NCBI GenBank assembly: GCA_965199585.1
Contig: CBDASI010000002.1
Span: 3,472,001 to 3,536,000, forward strand
DNA: 64,000 nucleotides
Reading direction: 5' to 3'
Source: JAVVHH01 sp965199585
Lineage (GTDB): Bacteria > Pseudomonadota > Alphaproteobacteria > Acetobacterales > Acetobacteraceae
This document shows, piece after piece, positions 1-7,775 of the stretch. A program made the translations under genes and the position numbers. The notes below the pieces were generated by a model that saw only the letters and a program-made list of their open reading frames with translations, made no database searches and was not told where the DNA came from. The stretch's first letter is position 1. Every line of letters starts with the position of its first letter.

Positions 1-675
1 AATGGCACCCCGATCCAACAATGGATCGACAGCGACCCGCCGCAGGAAGCGCGCAACCAGCTCGCCAAGGCGCTGTTCTACGGCTGGTACGTGCCGTTCT
101 ACCGCTTCGGCGTGATCCACGGCGACCCCCATCTCGGCAACTATCAAGTGCGCGCCGACAACAACCTGAACCTGCTCGACCTCGGCGCGATCCGAGTGTT
201 CCAGCCGAACTTCATTACCGGGGTGATCCACCTCTACGAGGCCATCCGCGACGGCGACAACGACAAGGCGCGGCACGCCTACGAGAACTGGGGTTTCCTG
301 AACCTCAGCAAGGAACAGCTCGAAGTGCTCAACCAATGGGCGGCCTTCGTCTACGAGCCGCTGCTGGAGAACCGGGTGCGCCGCATCCAGGAGCACGGTG
401 ACTCGCAATATGGCCGCAGCGTCGCCGAAAAGGTGCACGCCGGGCTGCGGCAGACCGGCAGCGTCCGGCCGCCGCGCGAGTTCGTGCTGATGGACCGTGC
501 CGCGCTCGGGCTCGGCAGCGTGTTCCTGCGGCTCCGGGCGGAGCTGAATTGGAGCGAGCTGTTCCACGACCTGATCGACGATTTCGACCCCACCAAGGTC
601 GGTGAACGCCAGGCCGCCGCGCTCGCCGAAGCCGGCGTGCCGCCCTCGCTGATGTCGGCGCAAGCGGCGAGGTGA
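1..675 (+). CDS. ABC1/UbiB-family atypical kinase, C-terminal part (5' end outside window)
   Basis: The frame is open from base 1, so only the last 224 residues are visible. The diagnostic ABC1 motif HGDPHLGN lies at visible residues 40-47. The metal-binding DLG that replaces the DFG of ordinary kinases follows at 60-62. Members are atypical kinases or ATPases, often tied to ubiquinone synthesis (UbiB) or to antibiotic and lipid homeostasis. This copy has no visible ubiquinone gene beside it, so the substrate stays open. The next gene, ada, starts 31 bases downstream. No C-terminal transmembrane pair of the kind seen in UbiB proper is obvious, which favours a general AarF/ABC1 assignment. Confidence 0.88.
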   Translation, partial: NGTPIQQWIDSDPPQEARNQLAKALFYGWYVPFYRFGVIHGDPHLGNYQVRADNNLNLLDLGAIRVFQPNFITGVIHLYEAIRDGDNDKARHAYENWGFLNLSKEQLEVLNQWAAFVYEPLLENRVRRIQEHGDSQYGRSVAEKVHAGLRQTGSVRPPREFVLMDRAALGLGSVFLRLRAELNWSELFHDLIDDFDPTKVGERQAAALAEAGVPPSLMSAQAAR

Positions 676-706
676 TGACCCGTTGGTGTCGTCGCATCAT
701 CGCCCC

Positions 707-1762
707 ATGATGTTCGACACCGACGCCGCCCGCCGCCAAGCCCTCTCCCGCCGTGACCCGGCGGCCGACGGGCACTTCTTCTACGCCGTCCTGACCACCG
801 GCGTGTTCTGCCGCCCCTCCTGCGCGGCACGGCCGGCCCGGCCGGAGAACCTCCGCTTCTTCGCCTCCGCCTCGTCGGCACAGGCCGACGGCTACCGCGC
901 CTGCAAGCGTTGCCGCCCGGACGAGCCGGCCAAGGCGCAACGCGACGCCGACACGGTCGCCCGCGCCTGCCGCACCATCGAACGGGCGGACACGCCGCCG
1001 TCGTTGGATGAGTTGGCCGCCGAGGCCGGGCTGTCGCCGTTCCATTTCCACCGCCTGTTCCGTCGCATTGCGGGCGTCACCCCGCGCGCCTATGCCGCGG
1101 CCCACCGTGCCGGCCGCGCCCGCACCGCCCTCGCGCAGGACGACAGCGTCACCACCGCGCTCTTCGCCGCCGGCTTCGGCTCGTCGGCGCGGTTCTATGC
1201 CGAGGCACCCGCGTTGCTCGGCATGACGCCCACGGCCTACCGTGCCCACGGCGCCGGCGAGACGATCCGGTTCGCCGTCGGGGTGGCCAGCCTCGGCCAC
1301 GTTCTGGTCGGCGCGACCGACAAGGGGGTTTGCGCCATCCTGCTCGGCGACGACCCGGCCGCCCTCGAGGCCGACCTCCGCGGCCGCTTCTCCCGCGCCA
1401 GCGTCGCCCCAGCGCCGGACGCGCTCGCCGCCCGGCTCGGCCAGGTGCTCGCGCTGGTCGACGATCCCCGCGGCGGCCACGACCTTCCGCTCGACGTGCG
1501 CGGCACTGCGTTCCAACGTCGGGTCTGGGAGGCCCTGCAGTCGATCCCGCCGGGAGAGACGGTGACCTACGGTGCCTTGGCGACCCGGCTCGGATCGCCC
1601 CGTGCGGTCCGGGCCGTCGCCGGCGCGTGCGCGGCCAATGCCGTCGCCGTCGCGATCCCGTGTCATCGCGTGATCGGCGCCTCCGGTGCGCTGACCGGGT
1701 ATCGCTGGGGCGTCGCGCGCAAGCGTGAACTGCTGGCGCGCGAACGACCCGAGAAAGATTAG
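707..1762 (+). CDS. ada: Bifunctional Ada: methyl-responsive transcription activator and O6-methylguanine-DNA methyltransferase
   Basis: Three domains are in the usual Ada order. An N-terminal zinc/methylphosphotriester domain has Cys35, Cys39, Cys66 and Cys69, the same spacing as in E. coli Ada. An AraC-type helix-turn-helix spans about residues 85-180, and a C-terminal methyltransferase carries the PCHRV active-site motif. It repairs O6-alkylguanine and methylphosphotriesters by irreversible transfer to its own cysteines and, once methylated, activates repair genes. Length is 351 residues, typical of the family. I chose the ATG at 707; a second ATG follows at 710, and the frame also extends to a TTG at 683. 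No clear Shine-Dalgarno is seen. No alkB or alkA lies next to it. Confidence 0.93.
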   Translation: MMFDTDAARRQALSRRDPAADGHFFYAVLTTGVFCRPSCAARPARPENLRFFASASSAQADGYRACKRCRPDEPAKAQRDADTVARACRTIERADTPPSLDELAAEAGLSPFHFHRLFRRIAGVTPRAYAAAHRAGRARTALAQDDSVTTALFAAGFGSSARFYAEAPALLGMTPTAYRAHGAGETIRFAVGVASLGHVLVGATDKGVCAILLGDDPAALEADLRGRFSRASVAPAPDALAARLGQVLALVDDPRGGHDLPLDVRGTAFQRRVWEALQSIPPGETVTYGALATRLGSPRAVRAVAGACAANAVAVAIPCHRVIGASGALTGYRWGVARKRELLARERPEKD

Positions 1763-1816
1763 CCCCGGGTCCGACCGCGCGGTATATCGCGAACCCATTT
1801 GAAGGCTAGCCCACGC

Positions 1817-3064
1817 ATGTCTGACCGATCGGACCGGGACGCGACCCGTTCCGCCCGCCCCGCGTCGATCGGCCTCGTCCTGACGACCGTCGCGCTCGAC
1901 GCCCTCGGCTTCGGCCTGGTGATCCCTATCGTCCCGAGCCTGGTGATGCAGCTCGAGCACGTCTCGGCCGCCCAGACTTCGCTCTGGATGGGCGCCTTGC
2001 TCGCCGCCTTCTCGGTCATGCAGTTCCTGTGCGCACCGCTTCTCGGCGGCCTCAGCGACAAATACGGGCGCCGGCCGGTGCTGTTGGTGGCGCTGGCGGG
2101 CATGGCGCTCAACTATCTGTTGCTGGTGTGGGCGCCCAACGTGGCCTGGCTGTTCGTCGGCCGTGTCATCGCCGGCGCCACCGCGGCCAGCTATTCGACC
2201 GCGACGGCCTATATCGCCGACGTGACGCCGCCCGAGAAGCGCGCGCAACGCTTCGGCCTGGTCGGGGCGATGTTCGGCCTCGGCTTCGTCGTCGGCCCGG
2301 CCCTCGGTGGGCTGCTCGGCAGCTATGGGCTGCGGGTGCCGTTCATGCTGGCGGCGGCGCTGGCCGGCATCAACTTCGCTTTCGCGGCCATGCAGCTACC
2401 CGAAAGCCTGGGCCAGGACTCTCGGCGCCCGCTCAGCTGGGCGCGGTCCAATCCGATCGGCAGCTTGCGCGTGCTCGGGGCGGATGCCGATTACCGACGA
2501 TTGGCGGTCGCCTGGTGCTGCAACTGGTTCGCGCTGGGCGTGCTGCAGAGTGCGTTCGTGCTGGCCAACAATCTCCGGCTCCACTTCGACGAATTGCATA
2601 ATGGCATCTCGCTCACTGTCATGGGGATCGGCGCCGCGCTGGTGCAGGGCTTGCTCGTGCGCCGGATCGTGCCGGCCTTTGGCGAGCGACGGGCCGCCGT
2701 GATCGGCTTCGCGCTGACGGCCGGCGCTTATCTGGCGTTCACGCTTGCCGGGGCGGTCTGGATCCTGACGATCGGGATCGCGCTGCAAGCGCTGGGCGCC
2801 ATCAACGGCCCGGCCGTCCAGTCGCTACTGTCGGTCAAGGCCGGGTCGGACGAGCAGGGCCAGTTACAGGGCGCGCTGGCCTCCGTACAGGGCCTGACCG
2901 CGATTGTGGCCCCGTTGGCAGGAAGCTGGGCGTTCAGCGTCTTCGCCAAACCCGACACGTCGCTCTACTTCCCAGGCGCGCCGTTCCTGTTAGGCACGTT
3001 GGCCTGCCTTGTCGCGATCGGCGCCATTATCACCATCCGCGCGCCTGCGCGTCAGCCGGCGTGA
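1817..3064 (+). CDS. MFS exporter, TetA/TCR-like drug:H+ antiporter
   Basis: A 415-residue protein with about 12 hydrophobic segments. MFS motif A (GGLSDKYGRRPVLL) lies in the loop after helix 2, and a GFVVGPALGG stretch in helix 5 matches antiporter motif C. This pattern and length are typical of the TetA/TCR group of drug exporters in the inner membrane. The substrate cannot be told from sequence, and in chromosomes such genes usually are not acquired tetracycline resistance. The ATG at 1817 was preferred over an in-frame TTG at 1799 because the family start is close to the first helix. No TetR-type regulator is adjacent. Confidence 0.85.
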   Translation: MSDRSDRDATRSARPASIGLVLTTVALDALGFGLVIPIVPSLVMQLEHVSAAQTSLWMGALLAAFSVMQFLCAPLLGGLSDKYGRRPVLLVALAGMALNYLLLVWAPNVAWLFVGRVIAGATAASYSTATAYIADVTPPEKRAQRFGLVGAMFGLGFVVGPALGGLLGSYGLRVPFMLAAALAGINFAFAAMQLPESLGQDSRRPLSWARSNPIGSLRVLGADADYRRLAVAWCCNWFALGVLQSAFVLANNLRLHFDELHNGISLTVMGIGAALVQGLLVRRIVPAFGERRAAVIGFALTAGAYLAFTLAGAVWILTIGIALQALGAINGPAVQSLLSVKAGSDEQGQLQGALASVQGLTAIVAPLAGSWAFSVFAKPDTSLYFPGAPFLLGTLACLVAIGAIITIRAPARQPA

Positions 3065-3135
3065 ACGGAGCTTCGTGTGGGAAGCGAGAACAAATCGTGG
3101 TATAGTCACTCGGGATAGGGTCGGCAGGTCAACGC

Positions 3136-3309
3136 GTGGAAACGCTCATTCTAACGTTGGACACCATCGCCGTGATGGTCGTGATCTATTTCAGCTACAA
3201 AGGTAGCAAGACGCCGGACGACCCGGAGGTCGGCCCGTTCCGGATCCGTCCATACGAGCCTGCCGAGAAACCGGCCGCGTCTCGGAACGCGCCTGGTCGC
3301 CGCCGATGA
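3136..3309 (+). CDS. Small single-pass membrane protein coupled to the O-antigen-ligase-like gene
   Basis: A 57-codon frame starting at GTG 3136. Residues 4-19 form one hydrophobic helix with IAVMVVIYF in it, followed by a basic, proline-rich cytosolic or periplasmic tail ending in GRRR. Its TGA (3307-3309) overlaps the ATG of the next gene (3306-3308) as ATGA, the same coupling used across this window. That coupling is the main support for it being real. A GGCAGG sequence lies about 7 bases upstream. I recognise no family. A role as accessory subunit of the downstream polysaccharide protein is only inference. Confidence 0.55.
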   Translation: METLILTLDTIAVMVVIYFSYKGSKTPDDPEVGPFRIRPYEPAEKPAASRNAPGRRR

Positions 3310-4643
3310 GAGACCTGATCTACCACGGGGCCTGGCTGCTCATCCTGCCGATGACGCTGGCCTCCGTGAACCTCGGCATCTCCATCTGGATCTGGGTCGC
3401 GCTACTGCCGCCCAACGAGCTGCTGTATGGCCGTCTCGGCATCGTGCTGCCGTTCAACAAGCTGGTGGCTGCCTCGACCTTCTTCGCGCTCGTCACCAGC
3501 CAGGCCAAGAAGGATTTCTACGCCGACAAGCTGATCATCCTGGTGATGCTCTACGGCGTCGTCGTCACCCTGTCCTACATGACGTGCCCGTTCGACAACG
3601 CGTTCTCCGACCTGCAATACGATAAGCTGTGGAAGGAGCTGGTCCTCTTCGTCCTCATCACCGGCGTGATGTTCTCCCGCCACCGCCTGCACCAGGTCGC
3701 ATTGGTGATTTCGATCGCGTTCGGCTTCGTGATGGTCAAGGAAGGCCTCATCTTCCTGCTCACCGCCGGCGGTCACAAGATCGAGGCGATCGGCACCACC
3801 GGCGACAATAACGGCGTCGCCATGGCTCTGCTGATGGTCATCCCGCTGCTGCTCTACTGCGCCAAATACACCGCCGACCGCTGGGTCCGGCTCGGAATGT
3901 ACGTTACCGCCGCGCTCGGCACCGTGACGGTGATCGCCACCTACTCGCGGGGCGGCTTCATCGGCCTGCTCGTGCTGTGCCTGATGCTGCTGAAGGGCAG
4001 CAAGTACAAGGTGCGCGCCATCATCGCCGTTGCCGTCATGGCGATGATCGTCTTCGCGCTGCTGCCCGCCGACTACCTCACCCGCGTCAGCACGATCTCG
4101 GACGCGACGTCCGACGACTCGTTCTCCATCCGTCTGCTGGCCTGGAAGATCAACTACTTGATGGCGCTCGACCACCCGATCCTCGGCAACGGGCTGTATG
4201 CCTCGCTGAATTGGCAGAACTGGTCCTCTCACCTCGGCGAGGCGACGACGTGGCTGTTCCCGTCGCCGCTGGTGATGAAGACGTTTGTGGCCCACAGCAT
4301 CTATTTCCAGGTGCTGGGCGACACCGGCTTCCTCGGCCTGTTCCTGTTCCTGTGCATGCTGGGCGCCGCGATGGTGAAGACGATCCAGACCCAGCGCATC
4401 GCCCGCAACGACCCGGCGCTCGAATGGGCCGGCGACCTGGCGCGCGCGACGCAGATCAGCCTCGCGGTCTATTGCGTCAGCGGCGGCGCCCTCAGCCTTG
4501 TCTATTTCGAACTCCTCTACATCCTGCTGGCCATGATCTCTCGCAATCATCGGACCGCGGCCCAACTGGCTACTACGCAGACTGTCGCCCGCGGCAGCCT
4601 CGTGCCGAGCCGTCCGATGCCCGCCTACGCCCGGACCGCCTGA
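3306..4643 (+). CDS. O-antigen ligase / Wzy-like polytopic membrane protein (exosortase-A-associated ligase type)
   Basis: A 445-residue polytopic protein with roughly ten membrane helices. The N-terminal MRD start, the PFNKL stretch, the DNNGVAMALLM segment and the YSRGGFIGL segment resemble the O-antigen ligase/Wzy superfamily, specifically the form annotated as putative O-glycosylation ligase associated with exosortase A. A long periplasmic loop (about 260-330) contains LLAWKINYLMALDHPILGNG, matching the RxxxW...HPxxGxG pattern of Wzy_C proteins. Such proteins join or polymerise lipid-linked glycans in the inner membrane. No exosortase or glycosyltransferase genes are in view, so the glycan is unknown. 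Start and stop overlap the neighbours by 4 and 1 bases. Confidence 0.75.
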   Translation: MRDLIYHGAWLLILPMTLASVNLGISIWIWVALLPPNELLYGRLGIVLPFNKLVAASTFFALVTSQAKKDFYADKLIILVMLYGVVVTLSYMTCPFDNAFSDLQYDKLWKELVLFVLITGVMFSRHRLHQVALVISIAFGFVMVKEGLIFLLTAGGHKIEAIGTTGDNNGVAMALLMVIPLLLYCAKYTADRWVRLGMYVTAALGTVTVIATYSRGGFIGLLVLCLMLLKGSKYKVRAIIAVAVMAMIVFALLPADYLTRVSTISDATSDDSFSIRLLAWKINYLMALDHPILGNGLYASLNWQNWSSHLGEATTWLFPSPLVMKTFVAHSIYFQVLGDTGFLGLFLFLCMLGAAMVKTIQTQRIARNDPALEWAGDLARATQISLAVYCVSGGALSLVYFELLYILLAMISRNHRTAAQLATTQTVARGSLVPSRPMPAYARTA

Positions 4644-6070
4644 TGCTCGACCACACGCCGCCGGGCGAGTTGCTGGCCGCGCTGCACGGCGTGCTGGGCG
4701 ACCGCGGCATGCTCCTCGGCGCCGACACGCAGGCCTACTGCAACGACTGGCGCGACCTCTATCACGGTGCGACGCCGGTCGTGATCCGGCCGGCCGATGT
4801 CGGGGAACTCTCGGCAGCGGTGAAGGTGTGCGCCGCGCGCGGTGTCGCGATGGTTCCGCAAGGCGGCAACACCAGCATGGTCGGCGGCGCCGTGCCGGAC
4901 GAGGGCGGCGGCCAGGTCGTGGTCAGCCTCGCCCGGATGAACCGCATCCGCGATCTGGATCCGGTCGACATGACCATGGTCGTCGAAGCCGGCGTGCCCT
5001 GGCAGATCGCCCAGAATCACGCCGCCGCCGCCGGTCTCCTGCTGCCTCTCTCGATCAGCAGCGAAGGCACCGCCCAGGTCGGCGGCATCCTGTCGACCAA
5101 TGCCGGCGGCAACAACACGCTCCGATATGGCAATGCGCGCGACCTGGTGCTCGGGATCGAGGCCGTGATGCCGGATGGCGAGGTGCTGCACGCGCTCCGC
5201 CGCCTCCGCAAGGACAACACCGGCTACGCGCTGCGCCATCTCCTGGTCGGCGCCGAAGGCACGCTGGGCTTCATCACCGCAGCGGTGCTCAAGCTGGTGC
5301 CGCGCCCGGTGGAGACCGCGGTGGCACTCTGCGGCGTTCCCTCGCCCGAGGCGGCGACCGAGCTGTTCCGCCTGTTCCAGCAGCATGACGCCGCCGCCAT
5401 CCAGGCATTCGAGTTCATGTCCGGCACCGGCATGGGCTTCGTCCTCGATCACATCCCCGGCGCCACCCTGCCGCTCGCCAGCCGGGCCGCGTATTACGCG
5501 CTGGTCGAGCTCGCCACCACACGCGCGGACGCCGGGCTGCGTGCTTCGCTCGAGACCGTGCTCGAGGCAGCCCTCGCGGCCGGGCTGGTCGAGGACGCCG
5601 CCATCGCCGAGAGCGGCGCCCAACGCGACGCGATCTGGAAGCTGCGCGAGGAGCATGCCGAGGGCCAGAAGCGCGCCGGCGCCAGCATCAAGAACGACGT
5701 TTCCGTCCCGATCGCCCGGGTGCCCGAGCTGATCGCCCGCGCCTCCGCCGCGTGCGTCGCACTCATCCCCGGCACGCGCCCGGTCCCGTTCGGCCATCTC
5801 GGCGACGGCAACATCCACTTCAATCTTCAACAGCCCGTCGACATGGACGCTGCCGCTTTCCTCGCCCGCAGCGACGACATCATGCACACCGTCAACGACA
5901 TCGTCCGCGACCTGCACGGCAGCTTCAGCGCGGAACACGGCGTCGGCCGCCTGAAAACCGGCATGATGCCCGAATGGCGCGGCGGCGCCGAACTCGACAC
6001 CATGCGCCGCATCAAAAGCGCGCTCGATCCGCAGGGGCTGATGAACCCGGGCAAGCTGTTCCCGGCGTGA
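4643..6070 (+). CDS. FAD-linked 2-hydroxyacid dehydrogenase (GlcD / D-2-hydroxyglutarate dehydrogenase family)
   Basis: 475 residues with an N-terminal FAD_binding_4 domain (PQGGNTSMVGGAV at about 72-84, then GTAQVGGILSTNAGGNN) and a C-terminal FAD-oxidase_C domain (PFGHLGDGNIHFN, then SAEHGVGRLK). The histidines and glutamate in these last two motifs bind the metal and substrate carboxylate in D-lactate, glycolate and D-2-hydroxyglutarate dehydrogenases. It oxidises a D-2-hydroxyacid and passes electrons to a quinone or flavoprotein acceptor. The start codon is fixed by the TGATG overlap with the preceding gene. No glcE/glcF partners are next to it, which argues for the stand-alone D2HGDH-like type. 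The exact substrate is unresolved. Confidence 0.85.
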   Translation: MLDHTPPGELLAALHGVLGDRGMLLGADTQAYCNDWRDLYHGATPVVIRPADVGELSAAVKVCAARGVAMVPQGGNTSMVGGAVPDEGGGQVVVSLARMNRIRDLDPVDMTMVVEAGVPWQIAQNHAAAAGLLLPLSISSEGTAQVGGILSTNAGGNNTLRYGNARDLVLGIEAVMPDGEVLHALRRLRKDNTGYALRHLLVGAEGTLGFITAAVLKLVPRPVETAVALCGVPSPEAATELFRLFQQHDAAAIQAFEFMSGTGMGFVLDHIPGATLPLASRAAYYALVELATTRADAGLRASLETVLEAALAAGLVEDAAIAESGAQRDAIWKLREEHAEGQKRAGASIKNDVSVPIARVPELIARASAACVALIPGTRPVPFGHLGDGNIHFNLQQPVDMDAAAFLARSDDIMHTVNDIVRDLHGSFSAEHGVGRLKTGMMPEWRGGAELDTMRRIKSALDPQGLMNPGKLFPA

Positions 6071-6117
6071 CCGGCCGAGCCATGGCGTCCGCGCGATCGC
6101 TTCCTTAAACTAGCGCG

Positions 6118-7251
6118 ATGTCCCGCCAGTTCGCCTCCACGCTCGACCGATACGTCTTCCGCCAGCTCCTGGTGGCGCTCGTCTCCGTCACGATCGGCCT
6201 GGTCGCGCTCATCTGGCTGACCCAGTCGCTCCGCCTCATCGAGCTGGTGCTCAACCGCGGACTCTCCATCAGCGTGTTCCTCGAACTGACCGGGCTGCTG
6301 ATCCCCAACTTCATCGCCGTCATCCTACCGATCACGATCTTCGTCGTCGTCCAATTCGTCTATCAGCGCCTGTCGGGCGACCGCGAGCTGACCGTCATGC
6401 GCGCCGCCGGCCTATCCTCCTGGCGGCTGTCCCGTGCGGCGCTGGCGCTGACGCTCGGCGTCGTGGTGACGTGCTACACGCTGAACCTCTGGCTGGTACC
6501 GGTCAGCTACACGGCCTTCCGCGAATACCAGTTCGAGATCCGCAACCGCCTTGCGGCCTTCCTTCTGCAGGACGGCGTCTTCACGCCGATCTCCGACGAC
6601 CTCACCGTCTACATCCGCAGCCGCGACCGCGACGGCACGCTACGCGGCATCCTGGTCGAGGATGCGCGGCAGAAGAACAGCCGGGCCACAATCCTAGCCG
6701 AGACCGGCCGCCTCGTCGACGGGCGCGACGGCCCCCGCGTCGTGCTGCACAACGGGAGCCGCCAGCAGATCGACCGGGTCAGCGGCCGGCTGAACGTGCT
6801 GACCTTCGCCGAGAACACCATCGACCTGGCGACGACCAACAAGGCGAGCGAGCAGCGTTACCGCGACGCCGCCGAGATGACGACGCAGGAGCTGCTGAAC
6901 CCGCCCTCAAGCGTGTTCGCGCGCGACATCGGCAAGCTCAAGGTCGAGGGGCACCGCCGGCTGACCACGCCGCTGACCGCGGCCAGCTTCGCCATGGTTG
7001 CGCTGCTCTCCGTCCTCTCCGGCCGCTTCCAGCGGCATGGCAACATCGTGCGGCCGCTACTCGCGGTGCTGAGCGTCGTCGGCCTGCTCGCGCTGGGGCT
7101 GGCGATCGGCAATCTCGCGGCACGCCAGACCGACCTGATCCCGCTGATCTACATCCACGCGACCGTCCCCGGCCTGCTTTGCGCTTGGCAGCTCTATGGG
7201 CGGGAGCTTTCGCTGCGGCGCCGGCGCCGGGTCGTCGCGCAGCCGGCGTGA
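6118..7251 (+). CDS. lptF: LPS export ABC transporter permease LptF
   Basis: 377 residues with the YjgP/YjgQ layout: three N-terminal helices, a large periplasmic beta-jellyroll domain (about 130-270) and three C-terminal helices. The stretches EYQFEIRNRLAAFLLQDGVF and DLTVYIRSRD are typical of LptF rather than LptG. LptF pairs with LptG and the LptB ATPase to extract LPS from the inner membrane and pass it to LptC/LptA. lptG, which often follows lptF, is absent here; the next gene is an unrelated small membrane protein. The start ATG at 6118 gives the expected N-terminal RYVFRQL. Confidence 0.88.
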   Translation: MSRQFASTLDRYVFRQLLVALVSVTIGLVALIWLTQSLRLIELVLNRGLSISVFLELTGLLIPNFIAVILPITIFVVVQFVYQRLSGDRELTVMRAAGLSSWRLSRAALALTLGVVVTCYTLNLWLVPVSYTAFREYQFEIRNRLAAFLLQDGVFTPISDDLTVYIRSRDRDGTLRGILVEDARQKNSRATILAETGRLVDGRDGPRVVLHNGSRQQIDRVSGRLNVLTFAENTIDLATTNKASEQRYRDAAEMTTQELLNPPSSVFARDIGKLKVEGHRRLTTPLTAASFAMVALLSVLSGRFQRHGNIVRPLLAVLSVVGLLALGLAIGNLAARQTDLIPLIYIHATVPGLLCAWQLYGRELSLRRRRRVVAQPA

Positions 7252-7316
7252 TCGGTGCGGGCCTCGCTCTTTCGCACCGACGCACGATATCCGAGGAAGT
7301 CGTCGGAGAAGTGAAG

Positions 7317-7775
7317 ATGTCGGCCACCACGTTATGCGCTGTTACGACCACCGCCATGCCGGCTTGGGGCCGGCGATCCGTCATTGGGTTCGCCCTGCTC
7401 GCCGGCGGGATCGGTGGTCTGGCGCTCGGCGCCCGTGCCGGCGTTCCTGCCAACGAGGTCGAGCTGACTCATCTGCTGCGCGCGATGGCCGTCCTCAAAC
7501 TGTTCTTTGTGGCCGCCGCCGCTGGCGCGATCCTCTGGCGACTGCAGGCGCCGGTCGCGTGGCCGAGGCTGGGCGCCTATGCCCTGGTCTGTAGTGCGAT
7601 GGCGGCCGGCCCCGGCATGATCTGGTACATGGCCTATCTAGGGCCGGCCTCGCTGCTCCTGCACGGCGGCGTCGCCCTGTCGGCGCTCCTGCTCTGGCAG
7701 GACAGGACGGTCGCAACGCTCCTCGACCAAGCGATCCAGCGTCGGCGCGCCGTGATCAGGCGCCGCGCCGCCTGA
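7317..7775 (+). CDS. Hypothetical four-helix inner-membrane protein
   Basis: 152 residues from ATG 7317, which has a good Shine-Dalgarno (GGAG at 7305-7308). An in-frame GTG sits at 7311. Four hydrophobic segments are visible at roughly residues 18-40, 48-70, 82-102 and 108-126, with an arginine-rich end (QRRRAVIRRRAA). Tryptophans and Met-Ile-Trp-Tyr-Met in helix 3 suggest a compact bundle, but I recognise no family. It ends one base before the stop codon of the convergent thiamine-enzyme gene. It lies 65 bases after lptF and may be co-transcribed with it. Confidence 0.65.
   Translation: MSATTLCAVTTTAMPAWGRRSVIGFALLAGGIGGLALGARAGVPANEVELTHLLRAMAVLKLFFVAAAAGAILWRLQAPVAWPRLGAYALVCSAMAAGPGMIWYMAYLGPASLLLHGGVALSALLLWQDRTVATLLDQAIQRRRAVIRRRAA

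Noticed and set aside
329..2248. Long open frame on the minus strand opposite ada and the MFS gene
   Set aside because: Arg/Ala/Gly-rich composition without domains and fully antisense to two well-recognised genes; a GC-driven shadow.
3402..4565. 387-codon minus-strand frame opposite the O-antigen-ligase-like gene
   Set aside because: His/Gln/Asp-rich translation typical of the antisense of a membrane protein; no motif.
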